A stretch of 64,000 nucleotides of DNA from Lutibacter sp. A64 (lineage in GTDB: Bacteria > Bacteroidota > Bacteroidia > Flavobacteriales > Flavobacteriaceae), in NCBI RefSeq assembly GCF_022429565.1, contig NZ_CP092487.1, forward strand, positions 2,560,001 to 2,624,000, in the 5' to 3' direction. Both the position numbers and the translations under genes were made by a program. The notes below the pieces were generated by a model, which saw only the letters and a program-made list of their open reading frames with translations, had not been told where the DNA came from and made no database searches. Positions 44,662 to 53,491 of the stretch are shown in pieces. The first letter of the stretch is position 1; each line of letters begins with the position of its first letter.

Positions 44662-45393
44662 ATGAAAAAAATACTTCCCTATTTTTTATCTATTATATTC
44701 TATTTTTTTTATGGAATACTCTTATTGTTTTTCCACGCATTACAGTGGATTGGTTTTAACTTTGGTAAATACAAAGGGCATAAGTTTATAGTTGACATAA
44801 TGAACTGTTCCCTAACTTATCTTTTATATATTTTAGGAACTCGTATAAAATTTATAAATAAGTATAATATTCCAAAAAACGTTCCTTTAATAGTTGTTTC
44901 TAACCACCAAAGCATGCACGATATTAGTCCAATTTCGTACTATTTAAGAAAACATCACCCAAAATTTGTTTCTAAAATGGAATTAGGAAAAGGTATTCCA
45001 AGTGTTTCATATAATTTAAGACACGGAGGTTCCGTTTTAATTGACAGAAAAGACCCTCGCCAATCCCTAGCAGCCATTAGAGATTTTGGAAAATATATTG
45101 AAAAAAACAACTATACTGCCGTAATTTTCCCTGAAGGAACAAGAAGTAAAGATGGTGTTCCTAGACGATTTTCAGAAAACGGTCTAAAAATGCTTACTAA
45201 ATTTGCACCTTCAGCCTATATAATTCCAGTTACAATTAACAATTGTTGGAAACTTAACAGATTTGGCATGTTTCCATTAGAAGTTGGCGTAAAAGTAACT
45301 TTCAATTTTCACGAACCAATAGAAGCTAGCTCTTTAAAATTTGAAGACTTATTTAAAAAAGTTGAAAGCTCCATAAAAAATTCCGTAATTTAG
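44662..45393 (+). CDS. 1-acyl-sn-glycerol-3-phosphate acyltransferase (PlsC family)
   Basis: A 243-aa membrane-bound acyltransferase that adds the second acyl chain to lysophosphatidic acid in phospholipid synthesis. The NHxxxxD motif is NHQSMHD (81-87) and the second motif is FPEGTRS (156-162). An N-terminal hydrophobic helix (about 5-30) anchors it. The start at 44662 is preferred because the frame upstream encodes a non-signal-like extension. The acyl-ACP desaturase gene follows 25 nt after the stop, a sensible lipid pairing. Confidence 0.9.
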   Translation: MKKILPYFLSIIFYFFYGILLLFFHALQWIGFNFGKYKGHKFIVDIMNCSLTYLLYILGTRIKFINKYNIPKNVPLIVVSNHQSMHDISPISYYLRKHHPKFVSKMELGKGIPSVSYNLRHGGSVLIDRKDPRQSLAAIRDFGKYIEKNNYTAVIFPEGTRSKDGVPRRFSENGLKMLTKFAPSAYIIPVTINNCWKLNRFGMFPLEVGVKVTFNFHEPIEASSLKFEDLFKKVESSIKNSVI

Positions 45394-45418
45394 CGACCTA
45401 CTACTAAAAAAATTAGAC

Positions 45419-46414
45419 ATGTCGTTACACAATATCCGGTTAGAGGTAATGCTAACCCTAGAAAAAAATATAGATACTTTTGTAGAAAAGTTTTTAATTA
45501 CTCCTGAAAAAATTTGGCAACCAACCGATTTTTTACCAAATTCTCAAAACGAAAAATTTATTGATGAAGTAAAAGAAATTAGAGAATTATCTAAAGAATT
45601 AGATGATGATTTTTGGGTAGTTTTAGTTGGAGATACTATTACCGAAGAAGCTTTACCAACCTACGAATCTTGGCTATTAGATGTCGAAGGCGTTTCTCAA
45701 CACAGCGCAAATGGAGGCGATAATGGCTGGGCAAAATGGATTAGAGCTTGGACTGGTGAAGAAAACAGACACGGAGATGTATTAAACAAATACTTATACC
45801 TATCTGGTAGAGTAAATATGCGTGAAGTTGAAATAACTACACAACATTTAATTAGTGATGGCTTTAATATTGGAACTGCACGAGACCCATACAAAAACTT
45901 TGTTTACACCAGCTTTCAAGAATTAGCAACCTACATCTCACACAACAATGTAGCTAAAATTGCACGTAAAAACGGACATAAATTATTAGCTAAAATGTCT
46001 AAAATTATTGCTGGCGACGAAATGCGTCATCACTTAGCTTATACCGAATTTGTACGACAAATTTTTCAACACGACCCAAGTGAAATGATGTTGGCCTTTC
46101 AATATATGATGAAATATAAAATTGTGATGCCTGCAATGCATTTAAGACATTCTTTTGAAGAAAAAGGAACTTTATTTGATCAGTTTTCGGCTGTTGCACA
46201 ACGCGCTGGCGTTTATACTGGTTTTGACTATGTAGACATTATTAGAAAATTAAATGCTACTTGGGAAATTGATAAAATAACTGGATTAACTGCCGAAGCT
46301 GAAAAAGCAAGAGATTATTTAATGAAATTACCAGACCGAATGTATAGAATTACAGAAAGAATTGTAATACCTAATACAAAATATGAATTTAAATGGATGA
46401 ATCCCTTAACCTAA
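45419..46414 (+). CDS. Acyl-[acyl-carrier-protein] desaturase (diiron)
   Basis: A 331-aa soluble desaturase of the plant stearoyl-ACP type (fatty acid desaturase type 2). The diiron ligands come as two E-x-x-H sets: TEEALP (Glu near 77) with EENRHGD (Glu115, His118), and FQELA (Glu168) with DEMRHH (Glu201, His204). It introduces a cis double bond into acyl-ACP using O2, here probably helping membrane fluidity. It is placed 25 nt behind the PlsC-like gene on the same strand. Length and motif spacing fit the family. Confidence 0.93.
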   Translation: MSLHNIRLEVMLTLEKNIDTFVEKFLITPEKIWQPTDFLPNSQNEKFIDEVKEIRELSKELDDDFWVVLVGDTITEEALPTYESWLLDVEGVSQHSANGGDNGWAKWIRAWTGEENRHGDVLNKYLYLSGRVNMREVEITTQHLISDGFNIGTARDPYKNFVYTSFQELATYISHNNVAKIARKNGHKLLAKMSKIIAGDEMRHHLAYTEFVRQIFQHDPSEMMLAFQYMMKYKIVMPAMHLRHSFEEKGTLFDQFSAVAQRAGVYTGFDYVDIIRKLNATWEIDKITGLTAEAEKARDYLMKLPDRMYRITERIVIPNTKYEFKWMNPLT

Positions 46415-46450
46415 ATCAGGTTTGTTTATCATTCAAAAAAATAAAATTAA

Positions 46451-46483
46451 AAGGCCTAATAAATTTTAAACTTATTAGGCTTT
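46451..46483. terminator. Bidirectional terminator overlapping the fur stop codon
   Basis: A stem built on CCTAATAA / TTATTAGG with flanking pairs and T runs on both sides, between the desaturase gene and the 3' end of the Fur-family gene, whose stop codon lies in the stem. Confidence 0.7.
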
Positions 46484-46870
46484 ATTTTTACTCTTAGAAT
46501 TTAAGCAATCTTTACAAACTCCTGTTAAAATACAATTCACATCTTCAACTAAGTAACCATTAGGAATTGAAAAATTAACTTCCCCATGCAAACACTCTAT
46601 TGCCTTACATTTAACACACCTAAAGTGAAGGTGTTTATGTTCTATAGTTTTTTCAGCATGATTATTTAACGCAAAATATTGTATACCATCTTCAGCAACA
46701 ATTTTATGCAACACTCCATCATCACAGAACCTATTTAAAACTCTATAAATAGTTGCTCTATTAATAGCAATATCTATTTCTAACTCAATTGATTCTTGAC
46801 TCATTGCTTTACCCGATTTTGATAAAACAGCCAAAACAGCTTCTTTTGTAGGTGTATTTCTTCTCTTCAT
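46475..46870 (-). CDS. Fur-family metalloregulator (Zur-like)
   Basis: A 131-aa Fur-family repressor. The winged helix occupies about 5-60 (AVLAVLSKSGKAMSQESIELE, INRATIYRVLNRFCDDGVLHK). The dimer domain has the His cluster EHKHLHF (77-83) and two CxxC zinc pairs, CVKC (85-88) and CKDC (119-122). It lacks a long acidic tail. It is divergent from a small His/Cys protein and a ZnuD-like receptor, which points to zinc rather than iron, but sequence alone does not settle Fur versus Zur. The 126-bp gap between the two units carries candidate operators. Confidence 0.88.
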   Translation of the reverse strand: MKRRNTPTKEAVLAVLSKSGKAMSQESIELEIDIAINRATIYRVLNRFCDDGVLHKIVAEDGIQYFALNNHAEKTIEHKHLHFRCVKCKAIECLHGEVNFSIPNGYLVEDVNCILTGVCKDCLNSKSKNKA

Positions 46871-46922
46871 TAATTAATGCAATTTATTCGCAATAAACTA
46901 TAGCAATATTATAAAAAAATAA

Positions 46923-46958
46923 TACATTTGCAAAATATTAACGCAATAGAGTCGCGTT
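46923..46958 (+). promoter_or_regulatory. Promoter and candidate Fur/Zur operators of the metal-uptake operon
   Basis: The -7 element TACATTTG (46923-46930) is overlapped by a dyad TTGC-N11-GCAA (46928-46946), followed by AACGC-N9-GCGTT (46940-46958). Both dyads cover the expected transcription start at about 46934-46936, where a repressor would block the polymerase. Further GCAAT repeats lie toward the fur gene (46879-46908). Confidence 0.45.
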
Positions 46959-46996
46959 TATTACGTTTTAATAAAGCATGATGAATTTCATCTTGA

Positions 46997-47302
46997 ATGA
47001 GAGCAAGTTATAAAAATAGTATTACATATCTATTCTTAGTCCTTTTTATTTCAATAAAAATGACAGGACTTCATGCGCTATCACATAACAATGACGATGA
47101 CCATGATTTACAATGTGTTATTTGTGAAAATGCAATTACACATAACTTAACCCCTGCACTTACTCCAGACCTACAAGATTTTACAATTGAAAATATTGAA
47201 TTTATTATTCCTAAAGAATTAATTAACCATTATGGTTTTATTAATTTAAGCACAATTGAATCAAATCAATTATTTTCTCGGCCACCGCCTTCTTTACTCT
47301 AA
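46997..47302 (+). CDS. Small exported His/Cys protein of a metal-uptake operon
   Basis: A 101-aa protein with an N-terminal hydrophobic helix (about 9-25), likely a signal or anchor. Directly after it comes a metal-binding-like stretch, LHALSHNNDDDHDLQCVIC (about 25-43), with three His, several Asp and a CxxC. The C-terminus is proline-rich (FSRPPPSLL). Proteins of this shape often precede TonB-dependent receptors in flavobacteria, as I recall them. It is the first gene downstream of the candidate regulated promoter. It may be a periplasmic metal handler or sensor; that is inference. Confidence 0.72.
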   Translation: MRASYKNSITYLFLVLFISIKMTGLHALSHNNDDDHDLQCVICENAITHNLTPALTPDLQDFTIENIEFIIPKELINHYGFINLSTIESNQLFSRPPPSLL

Positions 47303-47515
47303 TTACACTATTTTATCATTTAGAATTTTAACTATTTAAATTATTAGGTTCTTATAAACTTAATTTAAATAGCATTATTCTGTATAGCAATAACCTAAAT
47401 ACAAACGTATCGCTGGGATATAAAACACCCAAATTAATTTTTTAAACATTATTTGTATCTATTTTGTTGTGGCTCTTTTTTAAAGAACAATTATTCAAAT
47501 CCTATTTGTATCATT

Positions 47516-49888
47516 ATGCTTCATAAATCACTTAGTATATTATTATGTTTTAGCTTTTATGCTATTTCATTTTCCCAAAACTCTTTTGAAATAAAAGGAA
47601 TAGTTATAGATGCTAAAACACAGCAACCCATAGAAGGCGCTAACATTATTAGCAACAATTTATTTGCTATCTCATCTTCAAACGGAGAGTTTAACATAAA
47701 AAATATGACAAAAGAAGTGTATACATTTACAGTTTCTTGTATAGGTTACACTCCCAAAACTTTTACTGTAAGTACAGCTGCTAAAATAGAACCTATTACA
47801 ATTTCTTTAAACGAATCAGCAACTAAACTTAACGAAATAGAAGTTCAAGGAAAAACTAAAAAAAGAGTACTTCAAGAATCTCCTACGGTTTCTTATATGG
47901 TTTCTGAAGAATTTCTCAATAAAAATAGAGAAAATAGTCTTATGCAAACCCTAAGTAAAATTCCTGGGGTAAGCACCATTAGCATAGGTTCTGGACAATC
48001 TAAACCTGTAATTAGAGGTTTGGGATTTAATAGAGTTGCCGTTGTACAGAATGGCATAAAGCATGAAGCACAACAATGGGGAAGCGATCACGGATTGGAA
48101 ATAGACCAATATGGAATTGAAAATATACAAATTATAAAAGGCGCAGCATCGTTACTTTATGGATCTGATGCTATTGCTGGTGTTGTAGATATTCAACCTA
48201 CCAAAACACCTCTTAAAAATTCTTTTAACGGAGAAGTAAACCTTTTAGGTGAAAGTAATAATGATTTATTAGGTGTCTCTGCAGGTATTCAATCAAGAAA
48301 AGATAAATGGTTTTATCGTGGAAGATTAACTTATAGAGATTATGGAGATTATAAAGTTCCAACCGATAAAATTAATTATGAAAACTATATTTTTGAACTC
48401 GATGATAATAATTTAAGAAATACAGCCGGTAAAGAAGCAAATGCAAGTTTTAGTATTGGCTATATTTCAGACTATATAAAATCTGAAACATTTTTTAGTA
48501 ATGTAAATGCTAAAAACGGCTTCTTTGCCAATGCACACGGACTTGAAGTTAGATCATCTACTATAGATTACGACAGTTCTAATAGGGATATTGATTACCC
48601 TTTCCACAAGGTAAATCATTTTAAAATCACTAATAATACTTCTGTAACTCTTGACAACCACACACTTCATTTCGATTTAGGTTTTCAAAACAATCACAGA
48701 GAAGAACATTCAGAACCATCACCACATGGTTATATGCCAAAACCATCTAACACTAAAGAGCGTGAATTTAATAAAAACACCTATGCTTTAAACATTAGAG
48801 ATGCTTTTAGCCCAAATAATCAACACGATATTGTTGCCGGTTTAAATATAGAATATCAAAATAACAGTATTGGTGGCTGGGGATTTTTAATTCCAAAATA
48901 TAACCGATTTACAATTGGGGCATTTGCCTACGATCAATTTGAAATTAATTCTAATTTACATTTTTTAGCTGGTATTCGTTACGATTATGGATTGCTTGAC
49001 ACTAAATCGTATTTCGATTGGTATCAATCTACTGTAGATAATAATGATGGTTCCACATCTTATGTATACCTACAAAGATCACAAGATAAAACCTTAGATT
49101 TTGGAAATATTAGCGCTTCTGCAGGTTTAAGCTATTTGCAGAAAAATACCACCTACAAAATAAATATTGGAAAGAGTTTTAGAATGCCTTTATCTAATGA
49201 ATTAGCTTCAGATGGTGTAAACTATCATATGTACCGTTACGAAAAAGGAAACCTAGATTTAGACCCTGAAGAATCGTATCAATTAGATATTGATATTGAC
49301 CATACAACTGAGTTATTTAGTGTTGGAATTAGTCCTTTTATCAATTTTTTTGAAAACTATATTTATTTAAATCCAACTTCAAATTATTATGAAACCCTTC
49401 AAATTTATGAATACACACAAAGTAAAGTATTTAGAATTGGAGGAGAATTTAGAGCAAGTTCAACAATTACTGAAAATTTACAATTAGATGTTTCGGCAGA
49501 ATACGTGTACTCTAATCAAACCAGTGGAGCAAAAAAAGATTTTACACTTCCTTTTTCACCTCCATTATCAGGACTATTTACACTAAATTATCAACTTAAA
49601 GACTTTCTTTTTTTAAACAAACCTCAATTAAGTGCTAGTTATAAAATAGCAGCATCTCAAAGTGAAATTGTACCACCTGAAGAACAAACAGATGGCTATC
49701 AAGTAGTAAATATGTCTTTAGTTACAGAAATGAACCTTATAAAAAACAATGCGCCTATAGAAATGCGTATAAAATTAAACAATGTATTTGATACTAAATA
49801 TTTTGACCATACCAGCTTCTACCGCTTAATAGACATTCCAGAAGCAGGTAGAAATTTATCAATATCATTAACAATACCTTTTAAATAA
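47516..49888 (+). CDS. TonB-dependent receptor, ZnuD-like, probable metal importer
   Basis: A 790-aa receptor; the start at 47516 gives a signal peptide ending ISFSQ. It has a carboxypeptidase-D-like domain (IKGIVIDAKTQQPIEGANII, about 25-105), then a plug with SPTVSYMVSEEFL, GSGQSKPVIRGLGFNRVAVV, QQWGSDHGLEIDQYGIENIQIIKGAASLLYGSDAIAGVVDI. This plug is shared with the ZnuD-type group of zinc receptors. A His-rich extracellular-type segment occurs at about 400-420 (NNHREEHSEPSPHGYMP). The barrel ends LSISLTIPF. Context with a Fur-family regulator and His-rich lipoproteins supports metal uptake. Confidence 0.85.
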   Translation: MLHKSLSILLCFSFYAISFSQNSFEIKGIVIDAKTQQPIEGANIISNNLFAISSSNGEFNIKNMTKEVYTFTVSCIGYTPKTFTVSTAAKIEPITISLNESATKLNEIEVQGKTKKRVLQESPTVSYMVSEEFLNKNRENSLMQTLSKIPGVSTISIGSGQSKPVIRGLGFNRVAVVQNGIKHEAQQWGSDHGLEIDQYGIENIQIIKGAASLLYGSDAIAGVVDIQPTKTPLKNSFNGEVNLLGESNNDLLGVSAGIQSRKDKWFYRGRLTYRDYGDYKVPTDKINYENYIFELDDNNLRNTAGKEANASFSIGYISDYIKSETFFSNVNAKNGFFANAHGLEVRSSTIDYDSSNRDIDYPFHKVNHFKITNNTSVTLDNHTLHFDLGFQNNHREEHSEPSPHGYMPKPSNTKEREFNKNTYALNIRDAFSPNNQHDIVAGLNIEYQNNSIGGWGFLIPKYNRFTIGAFAYDQFEINSNLHFLAGIRYDYGLLDTKSYFDWYQSTVDNNDGSTSYVYLQRSQDKTLDFGNISASAGLSYLQKNTTYKINIGKSFRMPLSNELASDGVNYHMYRYEKGNLDLDPEESYQLDIDIDHTTELFSVGISPFINFFENYIYLNPTSNYYETLQIYEYTQSKVFRIGGEFRASSTITENLQLDVSAEYVYSNQTSGAKKDFTLPFSPPLSGLFTLNYQLKDFLFLNKPQLSASYKIAASQSEIVPPEEQTDGYQVVNMSLVTEMNLIKNNAPIEMRIKLNNVFDTKYFDHTSFYRLIDIPEAGRNLSISLTIPFK

Positions 49889-49920
49889 TATTAAAAACAA
49901 ACAATTAAAATTAAAAACAA

Positions 49921-50703
49921 ATGAAAACAAATTTTATGAAATCAAATTACAAATTAATAGCTCTTTTTGCTTTTCTTGGACTCTTTTTACAATCTTGTGA
50001 TGATGATGATCCAGTTTTAAACGCTCCTTTAATCTCAAATTTTGAATACGGAGAAGGAAGCGTACATTCAACAGATCAGGTTGCTTACAAGGGTTCTGAC
50101 ATTCATTTAGAAGCCGAAATTAGTGCAGAAGCAGTAGTTAGCAGCATTACACTTGCTATACATACACACGAAGTAACACCAGGTGAAGATGAAATAGATT
50201 GGGATTTTGAACAAGTATTTACAGACACAAAATACTTAGTAATAAACCCAAATTTTCACGAACATATTGATGTTCCTACAAACATTCCTTCTGGTGAATA
50301 CCATGTAGTATTAACCGTTGTTGATGAATTAGGAAATAGCACAGAAGTTGAAGGACATATTCAAATACTAAATTATATCACACTAAGTGAATTTTCTATA
50401 GATGAAACTGTTGCTAGAGGAGATGATTTTCACGCAGAATTTATGATAGATGCTGTTAATGGTATACATAGTATAACTGTTGATGTACACGCACACGGAA
50501 TTACTGTTGGTGATGGTGAAGTTGAATGGGATTATGAAGAAGAATTTTTAGGTGACTACCACGAACAAACTTCTGTTGAATTTCATGAGCATATTGATGT
50601 TCCTGCTACTGCACCTGCAGGAGAATACCATATTATTTTTACAGTTGAAGATGAAGATGGTAATACAAAAGAGTATGAAACTCATATAGATGTTACTGCA
50701 TAA
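49921..50703 (+). CDS. Lipoprotein with two His-rich DUF4625-like modules
   Basis: A 260-aa lipoprotein with lipobox LQSC (Cys26) followed by DDDDP, typical of surface-exposed Bacteroidota lipoproteins. The mature part is two copies of a beta-sandwich module (about 40-150 and 152-260). Each has the same His motifs: AIHTHEVTPGEDEIDWDFEQ with FHEHIDVP in the first, VDVHAHGITVGDGEVEWDYEEE with FHEHIDVP in the second. The arrangement fits DUF4625, a Bacteroidota-specific family. The His/Asp/Glu clusters suggest metal capture at the cell surface for the receptor encoded 32 nt upstream. No experiment is known to me. Confidence 0.8.
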   Translation: MKTNFMKSNYKLIALFAFLGLFLQSCDDDDPVLNAPLISNFEYGEGSVHSTDQVAYKGSDIHLEAEISAEAVVSSITLAIHTHEVTPGEDEIDWDFEQVFTDTKYLVINPNFHEHIDVPTNIPSGEYHVVLTVVDELGNSTEVEGHIQILNYITLSEFSIDETVARGDDFHAEFMIDAVNGIHSITVDVHAHGITVGDGEVEWDYEEEFLGDYHEQTSVEFHEHIDVPATAPAGEYHIIFTVEDEDGNTKEYETHIDVTA

Positions 50704-50714
50704 TTTAAAAAAAT

Positions 50715-50744
50715 ACCGCATAGTAAACAATTATACTATGCGGT
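50715..50744 (+). terminator. Hairpin between the two DUF4625-like genes
   Basis: A perfect 11-bp stem (ACCGCATAGTA / TACTATGCGGT) followed by TTTT, 15 nt before the next start. It may be a leaky terminator lowering the last gene's expression. Confidence 0.65.
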
Positions 50745-50758
50745 TTTAAACCTTGAAA

Positions 50759-51238
50759 ATGAAATTTACATTAAAATATTTTTATTTTTTATCATTTATA
50801 ATACTAATCTCTGCTTGTTCAGATGACGATAGTGTTGATAAAGATGAAGAAAAACCGACTATAACAATCAATTATTCTAATGGTTTTCCACAAGCTTGTG
50901 AGCAACTTGTAAAAGGAGAAACCTATACGTTTAAAGCTAAAGTAACAGACAATAAAGCTTTAGCTGCTTATAGTTTAGATATCCATAATAATTTTGATCA
51001 TCACACACATGATGATCAAGGTGTACAATGTGATTTAGACCCTACAAAAAATGCTGTTAATCCTTTAATATATATGGAAAATTACGCTATTGAAGGCGGA
51101 TTAACTTCCTACGAAATATCGATTAGCTTAACAATTCCAAATGATGTAGATACTGGAGATTACCATTGTTCTTACTCTGTAACAGATGAAACAGGATGGC
51201 AAAGCAGAACATCAGTAGATATAAAAATTATTGAATAA
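50759..51238 (+). CDS. Single-module His-rich DUF4625-like lipoprotein
   Basis: A 159-aa lipoprotein with lipobox ISAC (Cys20 of the ATG start at 50759; a TTG at 50753 is also possible) followed by SDDDSVDKDEE. One DUF4625-like module follows, carrying SLDIHNNFDHHTHDDQGVQCDLDP (about 80-103), denser in His and Asp than the modules of its neighbour and with a Cys. The strand LTIPNDVDTGDYHCSYSVTDETG corresponds to the 'PSGEYHVVLTVVDELG' strand of the neighbour. It is the last gene of the putative metal-uptake operon. Metal binding is inferred from residues. Confidence 0.78.
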   Translation: MKFTLKYFYFLSFIILISACSDDDSVDKDEEKPTITINYSNGFPQACEQLVKGETYTFKAKVTDNKALAAYSLDIHNNFDHHTHDDQGVQCDLDPTKNAVNPLIYMENYAIEGGLTSYEISISLTIPNDVDTGDYHCSYSVTDETGWQSRTSVDIKIIE

Positions 51239-51297
51239 GTAAAGCTTATAAGTATACATCATTATGCTATGTTTGAGTTAATTTTATAATGATCGCT

Positions 51298-51326
51298 ACA
51301 GTGCCAGTTAAATTAACTGGCACTGT
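51298..51326. terminator. Bidirectional terminator of the metal-uptake operon
   Basis: A 14-bp perfect palindrome (ACAGTGCCAGTTAA / TTAACTGGCACTGT) followed by a run of seven T, between the DUF4625-like gene and the convergent amidase gene. Confidence 0.85.
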
Positions 51327-51356
51327 TTTTTTAAACACACTATTCTTCTAATATCT

Positions 51357-52136
51357 TTAATCAATAATCTTAAAATTTTCCTTATCGTTTAAAAAGTTTA
51401 ATTTATTTCTTGTATTTTCAATACTCGTTTTATCAACAGTAATAACTACAGTAGTTTCATTCGTTTCTTGCATTTCTACAATTGGAGCTCCCAAACTATC
51501 ATAAGCTATTGTATGCCCATTATATTCAATAGATTCACCATCTTTACCTGTTCTATTAACACCCACTACATAACACATATTTTCAATAGCACGCGCTTTT
51601 AACAAGGTATCCCAAGCTACAATTCTACGTGTTGGCCAATTGGCAACATAGATTAAAATATCGTAATTTTCAGTATTTCTTGCCCAAACCGGAAAACGCA
51701 AATCGTAACAAACCTGTGGACAAATTCTCCAACCTTTGTATTCAATAATTATTTTTTCTGTTCCGGAAAAATACGTTTTTTCTTCACCTGCCAAAGTAAA
51801 CAAATGTCGTTTATCATAGTATTCAATTTCTCCTAAAGGATGTACAAATACAAACCGATTGTAATAGTTATTTTCTTCGGAAATAATTAAACTTCCACAA
51901 ATAGCTGTATTTTTTTCTGAAGCAATTTGTTGCATCCATGTTACAGTAGCACCTTGCATAGTTTCTGCAAGATTTTCTGGCTGCATACTAAATCCAGTTG
52001 AAAACATTTCAGGCAACACAATTAAATCTACCTGCTGCCCTATTTCATTTATTTTTTCTGAATAATTGATTCTATTTTGTACTGCATTCTGCCAAACAAT
52101 ATCTACTTGTAATAATGCTATTTTTAAATGTTGCAT
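51357..52136 (-). CDS. Omega-amidase / nitrilase-family hydrolase (YafV-like)
   Basis: A 259-aa carbon-nitrogen hydrolase with the Glu-Lys-Cys triad: Glu43 (VLPEMFSTGF), Lys109 (YDKRHLFTLAGEEK) and Cys143 (PQVCYDLRFPVW). This subgroup hydrolyses the alpha-ketoacid amides left when glutamine donates its amino group. The start at 52136 (MQHLKIALLQVD) overlaps the aminotransferase 3' end by 13 nt; a longer frame adds a basic, non-conserved extension. Coupling with the aminotransferase makes transamination from glutamine irreversible, a known pairing in methionine salvage. Confidence 0.9.
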   Translation of the reverse strand: MQHLKIALLQVDIVWQNAVQNRINYSEKINEIGQQVDLIVLPEMFSTGFSMQPENLAETMQGATVTWMQQIASEKNTAICGSLIISEENNYYNRFVFVHPLGEIEYYDKRHLFTLAGEEKTYFSGTEKIIIEYKGWRICPQVCYDLRFPVWARNTENYDILIYVANWPTRRIVAWDTLLKARAIENMCYVVGVNRTGKDGESIEYNGHTIAYDSLGAPIVEMQETNETTVVITVDKTSIENTRNKLNFLNDKENFKIID

Positions 52137-53281
52137 AGTATTTCTGCTGCTTTTTTTATAGTGTCGTTGCTTTTTGCAAAACAAAAACGTAAAACTTTAG
52201 TATCTAAATTATTTTTGTTAAAAACCGAAATCGGTATACTCGCAATTTTATGCTCTTTTGTTAGTCGCACTGCAAAATCACAATCTCTTTCATTTGTAAT
52301 TTCTTTAAAATTTAACAACTGAAAATAAGTACCTTTTGAAGGTGTAAATTTAAAACGAGAATCTTTAATTAAACTTAAAAATAAATCTCTTTTCTGCTGA
52401 TAAAAATTATTTAATTCTAAATAATTTGAAGCCGTTTTTAAATATTCAGCCAAAGCAATTTGCGTTGGATGGTTTACGCTAAACACATTAAACTGATGTA
52501 CTTTTCTAAATTCAGCCATTAATTCTTTTGGCGCAAGACAATAACCAACTTTCCAACCTGTATTATGAAATGTTTTACCAAAAGAAGCTGTTATAAAAGC
52601 TCGTTCTGCCAAAGCTGGAAACAATGCTGCTGTTTGATGTTGTTCACCATCAAAAATTATATGTTCATACACCTCATCACTTAACAATACAATATTAGTG
52701 TTTTTTAAAATAGCTTCTAACTGAAGCATATCTTCTTTAGTTAAAATTCTTCCAGAAGGATTGTGCGGCGTATTTATAATAATCATTTTGGTTTTTTCGG
52801 TAATTAAACTTTTTACCAATTTCCAATCAATTTTAAAATCTTCCGGATTTAATTGAACAGGAATTACCTTACCTCCAAAAAGTTGAATTGTTGGCTCGTA
52901 ACAATCATAAGCTGGTTTAAAAATCAATACTTCATCGTCTTTCTTAACTGTGGCTGCAATGGCAGTAAAAATAGCTTGTGTTGCTCCTGCCGTAATGGTG
53001 ATTTCGGTTTCAGGATTATAGGAAACATTATATAAATATTCCATTTTAGCTGCAATAGCTTCGCGCAAACTAAAAACACCAGGCATTGGAGCATATTGAT
53101 TTTTACCATTCACCATTGCTTTATTTACTAATTCTATAAGGTTTTTATCACTTTCAAAATCTGGGAAACCTTGCGATAAATTCAGTGCATGTTCTTTTTG
53201 AGCCAATGCGCTCATAACCGAGAAAATTGAAGTTGGTATTTCTGGTAGTTTAGATTGAAATGAATTTTTATACGTCGGCAT
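52124..53281 (-). CDS. Methionine-type aminotransferase (class I/II, YbdL-like)
   Basis: A 385-aa PLP enzyme. The Schiff-base Lys236 lies in FITASFGKTFHNTGWKVGY; other PLP contacts are NTPHNPSGR (170-178) and SDEVYEHIIFD (201-211). The N-terminal LNLSQGFPDFESDK is typical of the methionine/glutamine-phenylpyruvate aminotransferase group. It probably converts 4-methylthio-2-oxobutyrate to methionine using glutamine, and the overlapping omega-amidase gene removes the resulting ketoglutaramate. No other salvage genes are nearby. Confidence 0.9.
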   Translation of the reverse strand: MPTYKNSFQSKLPEIPTSIFSVMSALAQKEHALNLSQGFPDFESDKNLIELVNKAMVNGKNQYAPMPGVFSLREAIAAKMEYLYNVSYNPETEITITAGATQAIFTAIAATVKKDDEVLIFKPAYDCYEPTIQLFGGKVIPVQLNPEDFKIDWKLVKSLITEKTKMIIINTPHNPSGRILTKEDMLQLEAILKNTNIVLLSDEVYEHIIFDGEQHQTAALFPALAERAFITASFGKTFHNTGWKVGYCLAPKELMAEFRKVHQFNVFSVNHPTQIALAEYLKTASNYLELNNFYQQKRDLFLSLIKDSRFKFTPSKGTYFQLLNFKEITNERDCDFAVRLTKEHKIASIPISVFNKNNLDTKVLRFCFAKSNDTIKKAAEILCNI

Positions 53282-53491
53282 TATTATTAGATTTAGCAGC
53301 TAAATTTACTAAATCTTATTTTTATAAACAGAAAGAAGCTCTTTAATAAATTAACTCTTTTGTAGTTATATTTATTTTTAAACTAAGTTGAAACATAATT
53401 ATTGGTAAAAAATACCAACAATGGCTAAAACACCAATACTTGCAATATAATTTCACTATTTTTACGAACTTGCAAAGTTAATCAACAAACA

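Noticed and set aside
46475-46870. Naming the regulator zur outright.
   Set aside because: Fur, Zur and PerR share the same metal and HTH motifs at this resolution; only genomic context favours zinc.
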